Shown: piece after piece, positions 7,735-15,739 of the stretch
How positions within the stretch are numbered: the first letter of the stretch is position 1
Layout: every line of letters starts with the position of its first letter
Origin: Methanosphaera sp. WGK6
GTDB lineage: Archaea > Methanobacteriota > Methanobacteria > Methanobacteriales > Methanobacteriaceae
Direction of reading: 5' to 3'
Assembly (NCBI RefSeq): GCF_001729965.1
Contig: NZ_JRWK01000016.1
Span: 1-32,578 of the forward strand
DNA length: 32,578 bases
Notes under the pieces: generated by a model
Told to the model about the DNA's origin: nothing
Database searches by the model: none
What the model saw: only the letters and a program-made list of their open reading frames with translations
Program-made: the position numbers and the translations under genes

Positions 7735-7747
7735 TGTATTATGCTTC
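7717..7747. terminator. Stem-loop terminator between convergent ACT and thiD genes
   Basis: GAAGCATATACAT (7717-7729) pairs with ATGTA (7734-7738) and TATGCTTC (7740-7747), with one bulged T and a TATA loop. TATTA and then eight or more T follow, so it looks like a terminator for the ACT transcript. The stem includes the end of the ACT reading frame. On the other strand it lies just beyond the thiD stop (7759), so it may serve both genes. Confidence 0.7.
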
Positions 7748-7758
7748 TATTATTTTTT

Positions 7759-8538
7759 TTAGAATTTTATTTTATCCCATAATTGATATGGTGTTCTGTT
7801 AAATCCATGAATTATACTATTTTTTATAAACTCATTACTATTTTCACATGATTTTTTAAGTGAATATCCTTTTATAAGATTACTTGTTATTGCTGATGAA
7901 TATGTACATCCTGTACCATGTGTGTTATCTGTTGGAATTAGTTCACCACTAATTTTATAAATTTCATCATCACTATAGAGTATATCATTTCCTTGCATAT
8001 GTCCTCCAGTAATAACAGTGGAATTATATTTACTTAATTTTTCTGCAACATTAATCATATCTTCTTCAGTATCTATGGTTGTTCCTGAAATTTCTTCTGC
8101 TTCATGTATATTGGGTGTTATTAAATATGCTTTTTTCATTAAATATTTTCTAAAACTATCAACATAAGATGTATGTGTTAAATTTTTTCCAGATTCTGAT
8201 ATCATAACCGGATCCACAATAGCTTTTAATTGGTATTCTTTAATCTTTTTTGAAACAAGTTTTACAATATCACCTGAATATAACATTCCTGTTTTTATAT
8301 ATTTCACAGGGTAAACATTAAGTATTTGATTAATTTCTTCTTCAATTATACTTAAATCTATTTTCTGAATACCTGTTACACTAAATGGATTTTGAGCAGT
8401 AATAGCAGTAACTACACATGTAGCATATATTGAATGAGCATGAAATGTTTTACAGTCAGCAATTATACCTGCACCTCCTGATGGATCAAGTCCTGCAATA
8501 CTCATAGAACATTTTTCATTCATTTTTTCTATAGACAT
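7759..8538 (-). CDS. thiD: Hydroxymethylpyrimidine/phosphomethylpyrimidine kinase
   Basis: Ribokinase-fold enzyme that phosphorylates HMP and HMP-P for thiamine diphosphate synthesis. The 259 residues carry the N-terminal substrate loop GLDPSGGAGI (17-26), followed by DCKTF, and the C-terminal anion-hole motif DNTHGTGCTYSSAI with the catalytic Asp-x-x-x-Gly-x-Gly-Cys arrangement, typical of single-domain ThiD. The ThiN or ThiE fusion seen in some archaea is absent. The ATG at 8538 has AGGAGAG upstream; Met6 is a weaker alternative. It overlaps the end of cofC by 23 bases, so the two are translationally coupled although their pathways (thiamine and F420) are different. Confidence 0.93.
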   Translation of the reverse strand: MSIEKMNEKCSMSIAGLDPSGGAGIIADCKTFHAHSIYATCVVTAITAQNPFSVTGIQKIDLSIIEEEINQILNVYPVKYIKTGMLYSGDIVKLVSKKIKEYQLKAIVDPVMISESGKNLTHTSYVDSFRKYLMKKAYLITPNIHEAEEISGTTIDTEEDMINVAEKLSKYNSTVITGGHMQGNDILYSDDEIYKISGELIPTDNTHGTGCTYSSAITSNLIKGYSLKKSCENSNEFIKNSIIHGFNRTPYQLWDKIKF

Positions 8539-9202
8539 TTAATCTCTCCTGGCCATGTTTATTCTCAACAACAATATTTAAACTACTTAAATACTTATAT
8601 GTATTTGTACGTTTTCCATGTAATAATAATTCACCTAAATCTTGTGGTGTGTTAATATCAATAGATAGATAAAATGAATCATAAATATTAAGATTCATAT
8701 TTTTATCTTCTGCTTCAGATACATGTTTAAAGAAGCTGAATTCTCCAAATAATGGTTTATAATCATATTGTGTATTAATGTATAATAAATTAGTACCACC
8801 ACCATTTGATGGAGAAATAATAAAATCATCAGAGTTATCAATTAAATAATTAATATTTTTCTTTTCAATTAATGGAATATCTGAGGGTATAATAAGTATT
8901 TTAGGATTATCATAATTTTCTTTAACATAGCCTATAGCATCAATTAAAGCATTATTTAAATGATTATCTTCATATTTTTTTTCAGTTATTGTATTAATTT
9001 TAAGAGTTTTTGCATAACTAAGTACTTCTTGATCTTTACTTGTCACAATAATTTCAGATACGTCTTCTTTAATTTCTTCTACTATATCTTTAAGCATTGA
9101 TTTTAGTAATTGTTTTCTTTCATTTTCTGTTAGAAATGGTGAAAGTCTAGTTTTAGAATTATTAAAACTAGATATGGGTATTATAGTAATTAGTTTATTC
9201 AT
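8516..9202 (-). CDS. cofC: 2-phospho-L-lactate guanylyltransferase
   Basis: Nucleotidyltransferase that activates 2-phospholactate (or phosphoenolpyruvate) with GTP in coenzyme F420 synthesis, the hydride carrier of methanogenesis. The 228 residues begin IIPISSFNNSKTRLSPFL, the CofC nucleotide-binding loop (Lys-Thr-Arg-Leu), with IPSDIPLI in the middle for metal binding and SPSNGGGTNLL before the C-terminal region ending in SIDINTPQDL. These are the hallmarks of CofC. The ribosome binding site is weak, so the upstream promoter may give a short leader. The stop codon lies within thiD (23-base overlap). cofD, cofE and other F420 genes are not in the window. Confidence 0.92.
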   Translation of the reverse strand: MNKLITIIPISSFNNSKTRLSPFLTENERKQLLKSMLKDIVEEIKEDVSEIIVTSKDQEVLSYAKTLKINTITEKKYEDNHLNNALIDAIGYVKENYDNPKILIIPSDIPLIEKKNINYLIDNSDDFIISPSNGGGTNLLYINTQYDYKPLFGEFSFFKHVSEAEDKNMNLNIYDSFYLSIDINTPQDLGELLLHGKRTNTYKYLSSLNIVVENKHGQERLNVYRKNE

Positions 9203-9269
9203 ATTACTATCTTTGGTTTAATAATTTAATAATAGTTATTTTTTCTAAAAAAAGTATAGAGGAGTATAT

Positions 9270-9581
9270 TTAGATAAATTTTACTGCAGTTCCAAAACAT
9301 AGTACTTCTGCAGATGCTGTTGTAACACTACCATTATCATATCTTAACATGATTACAGCATCAGCACCCATACTTGTAGCATGTTCTATTAATCGTTCTG
9401 TTGCAGTTACACGTGCTGTTTCCATGATTTCCGTGTATGCTTTTAATTCTCCACCTACAATTGTTTTTAATCCTTGTGTAATGTCTTTTACAATATTTGT
9501 GGATTGAACACAATTTCCTCTTACAAGACCTATTACTTCATAGTCTTTTCCAGGTATTTTTTCTGTTGTTGAAAGTATCAT
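9270..9581 (-). CDS. YbjQ/UPF0145 family protein
   Basis: A 103-residue protein of the YbjQ (UPF0145, formerly DUF74) family, which forms pentameric beta-rich rings; its role is not established, and a heavy-metal-binding function has been proposed for the family. Typical features are the N-terminal STTEKIPGKDYEVIGLVRG, the central VGGELKAYTEIMETAR and the C-terminal GADAVIMLRYDN followed by a TTASAEVLCFGTAV-like strand. The ATG at 9581 has GGAG upstream (revcomp of about 9594-9597). It appears to be a single gene, divergent from proS. Confidence 0.9.
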   Translation of the reverse strand: MILSTTEKIPGKDYEVIGLVRGNCVQSTNIVKDITQGLKTIVGGELKAYTEIMETARVTATERLIEHATSMGADAVIMLRYDNGSVTTASAEVLCFGTAVKFI

Positions 9582-9784
9582 AATATTTTAAGTCTCCATT
9601 TTTATTTTATGTATTTGAATATAATCTTATTTAATATAAATTTTTCTTTTTTAAGACATTGAGGTGAGGGTCATAAAATTTTATTATGATTGGAATACAT
9701 AAGTAAATAATAATAAAAAAAACTTTTTAGATTAAAACACTAATTTTTATAATATTTTTACAATTTAATTAATATGGTGACTAA
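9582..9784. promoter_or_regulatory. Divergent ybjQ-like/proS intergenic region
   Basis: Carries the promoters of both flanking genes. A TTTTTATAATATTTT stretch around 9745-9760 is a plausible TATA box for proS, and GGTGA at 9776-9780 is its ribosome binding site. Between them, GAGGTGAGGG (9661-9670) is unusually G-rich for this genome and is followed directly by an inverted repeat TCATAA (9671-9676) and TTATGA (9684-9689). It could be an operator, or the remnant of a leader; no gene of useful length follows it. Confidence 0.4.
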
Positions 9785-11194
9785 ATGAAAAAATTTAATG
9801 AATGGTTTCATAATATACTAGAAGAAGCTGAATTAATGGATGCAAGATATCCTATAAAAGGAATGAGTGTATGGCTACCAAGAGGTTTTCAAATAAGAAA
9901 ATATGCACTTAATGCACTTCAAGAGTTATTAGATAAAGATCATGAAGAAGTTCTTTTTCCAATGCTAATACCGGAAAGTGAATTAGCAAAAGAAGCAATA
10001 CATGTAAAAGGATTTGAAGAAGAAGTGTACTGGGTAACTAAAGGTGGAAAACGTGATCTTAATGAACAATTAGCATTAAGACCAACAAGTGAAACATCAA
10101 TGTACCCTATGTTTTCATTATGGGTACGTTCACACATGGATTTACCAATAAAAGTATATCAAACAGTAAACACGTTCAGATATGAAACAAAACATACAAG
10201 ACCTTTAATAAGAGTACGGGAAATAACTACATTTAATGAAACACACACAGTACATGCTACAGCAGAAGAAGCAGAAGAAGAAATTAAAGTAGGATTAGAT
10301 ATTTACTGTAAATTCTTTGATGAACTTGGAATTCCATACTCTATAAGTAAAAGACCTGAATGGGATAAATTCCCAGGTTCTAAGTATACTATGGCATTTG
10401 ATATGATTATGCCTGATGGTAAAACACTTCAAATTGGTACAGTACATAATCTTGGAACAACATTTGCAAAAACATTTGATATTCAATTTGAAAATGATGA
10501 AGGTGAACATGAATATGCTCATCAAACATGTTATGGATTATCTGATCGTGTAATTGCTTCTCTTATTGCAGCTCATGGAGATGAAAAAGGTTTAAAATTA
10601 CCTCCAGTTGTAGCACCAGAACAAGTAATTATTATACCAATTATATTTAAGGAAAATCAGGATGTTGTTCTTAACTTTACGGATAATCTTGAAAAATTAT
10701 TAAATGATAATGGTATACGTGCTAAACAAGATAAACGTGATATGAGGCCCGGTAAAAAATACTATGAATGGGAAAAAAGAGGAGTGCCTCTTAGGATAGA
10801 AGTAGGTCCAAGAGATATTGAAAATAAATCTGTTGTAGTAATACGAAGAGATACTGGAAATAAAGAATTTATAGACTATGATGAATCAACAATAGTTGAT
10901 GTTGTAAAAAATACATTAGATACAATAACTAATGATATGAAAGAAGCAGCTAATAAATTCCAAGAAGAAAAAACATATTCTGTTGAAAGTTTAGAGCAAG
11001 TTAAGAAAACTATTAATAAAAAAGGTGGAATTATCACATTTAGTTGGTGTGGAAATACTGAGTGTGGTAAAGAAATGGAAGAAAAATTTGATATTGATAT
11101 ATTAGGTACACAAGAAGCAGATGTACAGGGTAAAACATGTATAAATTGTGGAAATGAAGCACATCATAAAGTATTAATATCTAAAACTTATTAA
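9785..11194 (+). CDS. proS: Prolyl-tRNA synthetase (archaeal/eukaryotic type)
   Basis: Class II aminoacyl-tRNA synthetase that charges tRNA-Pro. The 469 residues match the short archaeal form without the bacterial editing insertion. Class II motifs are clear: motif 1 with [12 protein letters not shown] and [11 protein letters not shown], motif 2 [20 protein letters not shown], and motif 3 [19 protein letters not shown]. An anticodon-binding domain (from about residue 283, IIIPIIF) and a C-terminal zinc-like domain follow, with Cys-x4-Cys (CGNTEC) and CINC, ending in the conserved C-terminal tyrosine. Methanogen members of this family can also attach cysteine in vitro. The ATG lies after GGTGA (9776-9780). 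It is transcribed alone and ends in a T9 run convergent with nifU. Confidence 0.97.
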   Translation: MKKFNEWFHNILEEAELMDARYPIKGMSVWLPRGFQIRKYALNALQELLDKDHEEVLFPMLIPESELAKEAIHVKGFEEEVYWVTKGGKRDLNEQLALRPTSETSMYPMFSLWVRSHMDLPIKVYQTVNTFRYETKHTRPLIRVREITTFNETHTVHATAEEAEEEIKVGLDIYCKFFDELGIPYSISKRPEWDKFPGSKYTMAFDMIMPDGKTLQIGTVHNLGTTFAKTFDIQFENDEGEHEYAHQTCYGLSDRVIASLIAAHGDEKGLKLPPVVAPEQVIIIPIIFKENQDVVLNFTDNLEKLLNDNGIRAKQDKRDMRPGKKYYEWEKRGVPLRIEVGPRDIENKSVVVIRRDTGNKEFIDYDESTIVDVVKNTLDTITNDMKEAANKFQEEKTYSVESLEQVKKTINKKGGIITFSWCGNTECGKEMEEKFDIDILGTQEADVQGKTCINCGNEAHHKVLISKTY

Positions 11195-11213
11195 TCACCC
11201 TTTATTTTTTTTT
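11173..11213 (+). terminator. Stop-codon-spanning stem and T9 run after proS
   Basis: ATTAATA (11173-11179) can pair with TATTAAT (11189-11195), which includes the proS stop codon, and a run of nine T follows at 11205-11213. The T-tract alone would suffice for archaeal termination; the all-A/T stem is weak and may be chance. An A run just beyond gives a T run on the other strand for nifU. Confidence 0.4.
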
Positions 11214-11327
11214 AAAAAAAATCTTGTTTTTAGGAAATTAATATTAATATATATTTATAAAAGAAAATCTAGTTTTTATTAAATTGGAGTTTATTATATG
11301 TATGAAATAATAAAAGAAAGGAAAATA

Positions 11328-11714
11328 TTATAATTCTCCTTTAGCTTTTTTATCTCTGTAGTTATCAATAGCTGCTTGTAATGCATCTGCAGCAAGGTTA
11401 GAACAGTGTAATTTAATTGGTGGTAGTCCATCTAATTCTTCAGCAACATCATTTCTTGAGATTTTATATGCTTCATCAATACTCATTCCAACAGCCATTT
11501 CTGTAATCATACTACTTGTTGCAATTGCTGCTCCACATCCAAATGTACTAAATTTCACATCTGTTAATTTTTCATCATCATCTACTTTTATGTAGATTGT
11601 CATTATGTCTCCACATACTGGGTTTCCTACGGTTCCTTCACCATCAGGATTTTTAATTACACCGGTATTTCTTGGGTTTGTGTAGTGGTCTACTACTTTA
11701 TCACTATAATCCAT
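11328..11714 (-). CDS. nifU: IscU/NifU-type iron-sulfur cluster scaffold
   Basis: Scaffold protein on which 2Fe-2S or 4Fe-4S clusters are built from cysteine-desulfurase sulfur. The 128 residues form the single U-type domain, without the NifU C-terminal extension. The three conserved cluster ligands are present: Cys34 in NPVCGD with Asp36, Cys60 in FGCGAA, and Cys104 in LHCSNLA. The LPPIKLHC hinge corresponds to the LPPVK chaperone-binding motif of IscU. The ATG follows a strong AGGTGAT. It lies 25 bases downstream of nifS in the same direction, forming a nifSU operon. Confidence 0.95.
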   Translation of the reverse strand: MDYSDKVVDHYTNPRNTGVIKNPDGEGTVGNPVCGDIMTIYIKVDDDEKLTDVKFSTFGCGAAIATSSMITEMAVGMSIDEAYKISRNDVAEELDGLPPIKLHCSNLAADALQAAIDNYRDKKAKGEL

Positions 11715-11739
11715 ATTATCACCTATAATTATTATTTTT

Positions 11740-12990
11740 TTAGTATCTGTCTAAGTCTTCATCATCAACTGGTTTTTCAAATTTATCTCCAATGTATTCA
11801 TCAGTTTCATTATCCCATAATGGGGATAATTCTCTAAGATAATCTACTACTTTTTTAATTGATGCTACAATGTAGTCTACATCTTCTATAGAGTTGTCTG
11901 GTCCTATGGATAATCTTAGTGAACCATGAGATAATGCTGGTTTGATACCTAATGCTGCAAGTACGTGTGATCCTTTAAGGTCATGTGTTGAACATGCTGA
12001 TCCTGTTGCTGCATTAATTCCTTCATTGTCTAGTCTTAGGATTAATGATTCTCCTTCAATTCCTGAAAATCTTAGATGTACATTATTTGGTAATCTGTGT
12101 TCCATACTACCATTTACATAGGAATCTTTTACTTGACTGGTTACTTTTTCAATTATTGCATCTCTGATTTCTTGGTTGTGTTTCATGTGTTCGTCAAGTT
12201 TTTCATTTGCAATTTCTGCTGCTTTACCGAAACCTACAATTCCTGGCATATTTTCTGTTCCAGATCTGTTTCCATCTTCTTGTCCTCCACCATGTATGAG
12301 TACTTCGAATCGTACTCCTTTTTTGATGTAGATTGCTCCTATTCCTTTAGGGCCGTTGATTTTATGACTTGATATTGATAATACATCTACATTTTGTTCT
12401 TTTACATCTACTGGTATTTTTCCTGCACTTTGTACTGCATCTGTGTGGAATAGTACACCGTGTTCGTGTGCTATTTCTCCTATTTCTTTGATTGGTTGGA
12501 TTGTTCCTACTTCATTGTTTGCATGCATGATACTTATGAGTATTGTACTATCTTTTATAGCAGCTTTTAAGTCGTCGAGGTTGATGATTCCTTCTGATCC
12601 TACTGGAAGATATGTTATTTCGAATCCGAATTTTTCTAGGAATTTACATGTATTTAATACTGCTGGGTGTTCAATGGTTGTGGTTATAATATGGTTTCTT
12701 GGGTTTTCTGGTGTAGCTTTTTGGTATTCTTTTAGTGCTACTCCTTTTAGTACCATGTTGTCTGATTCTGTTCCACCACTGGTAAATGTTATTTCGGATG
12801 GGTCTGCATTAATTAGGTCTGCTACTTGTTTTCTTGCTTTTTCTAATGCTCTTTTTGCGTCTACTCCTAATCCGTATAGTGTTGATGCATTTCCGAATTT
12901 TTCATTGAAGTATGGTAACATTTCTTTTAGTACTTCTTCATCTACTGCTGTAGTAGCTGAGTTGTCCATGTAAATTTTTTTATCTGCCAT
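11740..12990 (-). CDS. nifS: Cysteine desulfurase, NifS/IscS type
   Basis: Pyridoxal-phosphate enzyme that removes sulfur from cysteine and delivers it as persulfide to the NifU scaffold. Key residues are visible: His108 (stacks on PLP) in TIEHPA, Asp184 in HTDAVQS, the PLP lysine Lys210 in SSHKINGPKG, and the catalytic loop Cys333 in GSACST. The ATRSGTEN-type motif is present as NRSGTEN. Length 416 residues, with a short acidic C-terminal tail (VDDEDLDRY) beyond the usual end. The ATG at 12990 has AAGGAG about 9 bases upstream. Upstream lies a likely promoter at 13088-13100. It drives the nifS-nifU operon; many methanogens lack IscS, so having this pair is informative. Confidence 0.96.
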   Translation of the reverse strand: MADKKIYMDNSATTAVDEEVLKEMLPYFNEKFGNASTLYGLGVDAKRALEKARKQVADLINADPSEITFTSGGTESDNMVLKGVALKEYQKATPENPRNHIITTTIEHPAVLNTCKFLEKFGFEITYLPVGSEGIINLDDLKAAIKDSTILISIMHANNEVGTIQPIKEIGEIAHEHGVLFHTDAVQSAGKIPVDVKEQNVDVLSISSHKINGPKGIGAIYIKKGVRFEVLIHGGGQEDGNRSGTENMPGIVGFGKAAEIANEKLDEHMKHNQEIRDAIIEKVTSQVKDSYVNGSMEHRLPNNVHLRFSGIEGESLILRLDNEGINAATGSACSTHDLKGSHVLAALGIKPALSHGSLRLSIGPDNSIEDVDYIVASIKKVVDYLRELSPLWDNETDEYIGDKFEKPVDDEDLDRY

Positions 12991-13087
12991 TAGTCTAGTC
13001 TCCTTATTTTTATAATATAATATTTATTATCTTTTTTTCTTAACTATTGTTACTTTTTTTTATTCACAATGTTATTTTTTTAAAAAG

Positions 13088-13100
13088 TAGTATTTAAACT
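13088..13100 (-). promoter_or_regulatory. Likely nifSU promoter (TATA element)
   Basis: On the minus strand the sequence AGTTTAAATACTA reads as an archaeal TATA element. The same 13 bases occur on the minus strand upstream of the aquaporin gene (16591-16603). Transcription would begin about 25 bases downstream, near 13066-13070, giving a leader of roughly 75-80 bases before nifS. A second TATA-like stretch (revcomp of TTTTATATATG) lies directly beside it. Confidence 0.45.
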
Positions 13101-13256
13101 TTTATATATGTTATTATATTTTTTCACAGTAATTTTCTAGCATGAATTACTTAAATAAATATTATTGTACGTCCTAAAAATATTTAAGAAATGTCTAAGA
13201 TTAAATCTTTTTGTAGCTTATTCTTTCTACATGGTTAATATAGTAGTATATACTCT

Positions 13257-13286
13257 TTCATAATGTTTATCAATAAATATTATGAA
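13257..13286. promoter_or_regulatory. 30-base near-perfect palindrome, possible operator
   Basis: TTCATAAT (13257-13264) and TTTA (13266-13269) mirror TAAA (13274-13277) and ATTATGAA (13279-13286). The centre is TCAA, and the only mismatch is G13265 opposite T13278. It lies about 100 bases upstream of the likely ABC promoter and 270 bases upstream of nifS. An operator for a dimeric regulator is the simplest reading; as RNA it would form a 13-bp hairpin with a G-U pair. Confidence 0.45.
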
Positions 13287-13384
13287 TTATGTATCTTGCT
13301 GAGTATTTTTAGGATAGTGTATGTGTAGTAGTTATTTCATTTTGTTTACTATTATATCAAATAGTGTTTTACAATTATTATATT

Positions 13385-13400
13385 CGAAACTTTTAAATTT
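13385..13400 (+). promoter_or_regulatory. Likely promoter of the ABC importer operon
   Basis: CGAAACTTTTAAATTT combines a BRE-like CGAAAC with a TATA-like TTTTAAAT, the arrangement expected in archaeal promoters. The predicted start near 13420 leaves about 25 bases before the permease ATG. Confidence 0.45.
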
Positions 13401-13445
13401 AATTCTCAATATAAGAATTAACCATATAATAAATAAGATGATTAT

Positions 13446-14201
13446 ATGACCGAACAAAAAACACATAATTTGGGATTAGATAAATTAGTACTTCCCATAA
13501 TAATAGTAATTGCATGGTATATCATATCTGATGTATTAATGTTATTCCCATCTTATATTCTGCCAGGACCTCTTGAGGTAATAACTGCATTTATAAATCA
13601 AATTTCTTCAGGAAGTCTATTTAGAGATATTATAGATACATTATACAGAGTACTTGTAGGTATGTTTCTAGCAGCAGTGGTAGGAATATCATTAGGTATA
13701 GTCTTAGGTGAATCAAAAAGATTAGAACGATTATGTAATCTTATAATAAGTATATTAAGACCAATACCACCAATAGCATGGATACCATTTTCAATATTAT
13801 GGTTTGGAATTGGTACAGCTCCTGCAGTATTCATTATATTTATGGGTTGTGTATTTCCAATACTAATATCAACTATAGATGGAGTACGTAGAACTAGAAA
13901 AGTACTACTTGAAGCAGCACTATCATTTGGAGCTTCTAGAACTCAATTATTAACAGAAGTAATACTACCTTCAACAATACCTTACATAATATCTGCTCTA
14001 AAAGTAGCAATAGGTGTAGCATTAATGTGTACTATTGCTGGTGAAATGATTGGTTCAAGTACAGGTATAGGACACATGATTTTAACATCAACAAATATAT
14101 TTGATACAGGGTCTACTGTTGTAGGTATGCTTGTAATAGGATTTTTAGGAATAATCTTTGATTATATATTTACAAAAATCCAAGAAAGAATATTCTGGTA
14201 A
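13446..14201 (+). CDS. ABC transporter permease (SsuC/TauC type)
   Basis: Inner-membrane component of an importer of the nitrate/sulfonate/taurine class. The 251 residues hold about six hydrophobic segments, starting at residues 11-33 (LVLPIIIVIAWYIISDVLML). The cytoplasmic EAA loop that docks the ATPase is clear: EAALSFGASRTQLLTEVILP. The SIL-WFGIG segment and the FIxFMGCVFPIL helix are typical of SsuC/TauC-like permeases. The ATPase gene follows after 9 bases. No periplasmic-type binding protein is next to the pair, so the substrate (sulfonate, pyrimidine precursor, nitrate, other) cannot be told. The ATG has no strong ribosome binding site, consistent with a short leader. Confidence 0.9.
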   Translation: MTEQKTHNLGLDKLVLPIIIVIAWYIISDVLMLFPSYILPGPLEVITAFINQISSGSLFRDIIDTLYRVLVGMFLAAVVGISLGIVLGESKRLERLCNLIISILRPIPPIAWIPFSILWFGIGTAPAVFIIFMGCVFPILISTIDGVRRTRKVLLEAALSFGASRTQLLTEVILPSTIPYIISALKVAIGVALMCTIAGEMIGSSTGIGHMILTSTNIFDTGSTVVGMLVIGFLGIIFDYIFTKIQERIFW

Positions 14202-14210
14202 GGTGAGTAA

Positions 14211-14966
14211 ATGACATTTGAAATAGAAAATGTATCAAAAAAATTCATATCTAATGAACATGAAGAAGTAAATGCATTAGAAGATATAAATTTAACAATA
14301 GAATCAAATAAATTTGTTTGTTTCATTGGACCCTCTGGTTGTGGAAAAACAACACTTCTTCGTTTAATGGAAGGATTTGAAAATCCAAGTGAAGGAACAA
14401 TAAAAGATAATGGTGAAATAGTTTTAGAACCATCTAGAAGTAGGGGATTTATTTTTCAGGATTATTCACTGTTTCCATGGCTTAATGTGATTGATAATGT
14501 TACATTTGGTTTAATGATTGCAGGTAAACCAGAAGAGGAAAATAAAGAAAGAGCACTTAAATACTTAAAAGCAGTTGGATTAGAAGAATTTGCATATAGT
14601 TATCCTCATGAATTATCTGGTGGAATGAAACAAAGAGTTGCAATAATTAGATCTATAATTAATGATTGTGATACATTACTTATGGATGAACCATTTAGTG
14701 CATTGGATGTTCAAACAAAAAAAGGTCTCCAAAAGATGTTAGTAGAAAATTGGAGAAAACATAATAGAACAATAGTATTTGTAACTCATGATGTGGATGA
14801 AGCAGTATATCTTGCAGATGAAATAGTTGTATTTTCAAGAAGACCTGGAAAAATAAAGAAAATAATTAAAAATAATTTACCACGTCCACGTGATAGAGAA
14901 ACACATGAATTCCATGATTTAGTATTTGAAGTTACAAATTATATTGATGAATCAGAAGATGTTTAA
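14211..14966 (+). CDS. ABC transporter ATP-binding protein (SsuB/TauB type)
   Basis: ATPase partner of the preceding permease. All ABC motifs are present in 251 residues: Walker A GPSGCGKTT (40-48), Q-loop Gln83 in IFQDYSLFPWL, signature LSGGMKQR (135-142), Walker B LLMDEP (156-161), D-loop SALD, and the switch His in VFVTHDVDEA. The LFPWLNV stretch and the C-terminal SRRPGKIKK are diagnostic of the NrtD/SsuB/TauB group. A strong AAGGTGAG lies just before the ATG, 9 bases after the permease stop. The transcript ends at T runs near 14985. Confidence 0.93.
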   Translation: MTFEIENVSKKFISNEHEEVNALEDINLTIESNKFVCFIGPSGCGKTTLLRLMEGFENPSEGTIKDNGEIVLEPSRSRGFIFQDYSLFPWLNVIDNVTFGLMIAGKPEEENKERALKYLKAVGLEEFAYSYPHELSGGMKQRVAIIRSIINDCDTLLMDEPFSALDVQTKKGLQKMLVENWRKHNRTIVFVTHDVDEAVYLADEIVVFSRRPGKIKKIIKNNLPRPRDRETHEFHDLVFEVTNYIDESEDV

Positions 14967-15069
14967 TCATTCACCTTTAACTTTTTTTTAAGTATATTTT
15001 TCCTAAACTCAAATATCTAAACTTATTTTATAAAAAAAAGATTATATTGTATTTAATAATACAATTTAT

Positions 15070-15570
15070 TTAATTATCTACTTGTGCAACAAGTTGCATA
15101 ATTTGGGCAGCTTTCATACCTGAAATGTTCAATGTTTTTAAAGCTTTAATAGTTGCAGTATTAAGATTCATATTGGATACTACTAAGTTTTCAGTGACAT
15201 ATTTTCTGAATTGATTATATTGTTCATTGTCATTAAAAACGGTTCTAAGACTATATGCAACAGGTCTTAATTTTTCATCTAATTCTTTAGCTAAATCTTC
15301 AATTGCATTATCATTAGCTTTAACCATTTCAGTTTGTAAAGCATGACCTATATCATTACGTGTAAAACTTTTTTCAAGTTCTTCAAGTAAAAATTCATCT
15401 ACAACTTCATTATCTTTAATATTGTCCTTTAATTTTTTACTTCTTTTGTTTGATTTAACAAAATCTTCATAGAAATTATCAATTAGGGTTTGTTTGTTAT
15501 CAAATAATCTATCTACTGTGCTAAGTAAAACTGTACTTGCATATTTTTTAATATTTTTTTCAGTTATCAT
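15070..15570 (-). CDS. Hypothetical helical protein, 166 residues
   Basis: Not recognised. It is highly charged, without cysteine, predicted signal peptide or membrane segment, and reads as a chain of amphipathic helices: residues 1-60 (K/D/N-rich), 60-125 (E/L-rich, coiled-coil-like) and a less charged C-terminal segment (TIKALKTLNISGMKAAQIMQLVAQV). That last segment is compatible with a small dimerising helical pair. The ATG at 15570 has AAGGGA upstream. It is a single gene, convergent with the ABC importer operon and upstream of nothing on its strand. Codon use looks like that of the neighbours, so there is no sign of transfer. Confidence 0.75.
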   Translation of the reverse strand: MITEKNIKKYASTVLLSTVDRLFDNKQTLIDNFYEDFVKSNKRSKKLKDNIKDNEVVDEFLLEELEKSFTRNDIGHALQTEMVKANDNAIEDLAKELDEKLRPVAYSLRTVFNDNEQYNQFRKYVTENLVVSNMNLNTATIKALKTLNISGMKAAQIMQLVAQVDN

Positions 15571-15739
15571 ATTATTCCCTTGGATGTACTCTTAATAGAA
15601 ATAATTTATTTTTTATTATTAATATTTATTTAGAGAATAAAATAGTGATTTTAATTAGTTTGATATGTTTTTTAAAATTAGTTAATAAGGGAGTTGAAAA
15701 GAGGAATTGTAATAAGTAGATTATTACAATTATTCTTAT

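Larger units (their letters stand above)
12991..13445. other. 455-base divergent region between nifS and the ABC importer
   Basis: No gene of useful length found. It contains the nifS ribosome binding site and promoter on the left, a 10-bp palindrome AGTATATACT (13245-13254), a 30-base near-perfect palindrome (13257-13286), and a promoter-like CGAAACTTTTAAATTT (13385-13400) for the ABC importer on the right. For an AT-rich archaeal genome this is a long spacer with unusual symmetry, so it may hold control sites for one or both operons. Confidence 0.5.

Noticed and set aside
11298-11333. Eleven-codon frame with GGAG upstream between proS and nifU
   Set aside because: It is too short to judge, runs into the nifU stop region, and such frames are common by chance here.
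12443-12973. Long open frame on the plus strand, 176 residues
   Set aside because: It is the antisense of nifS, whose motifs are complete; composition is that of a mirrored gene.
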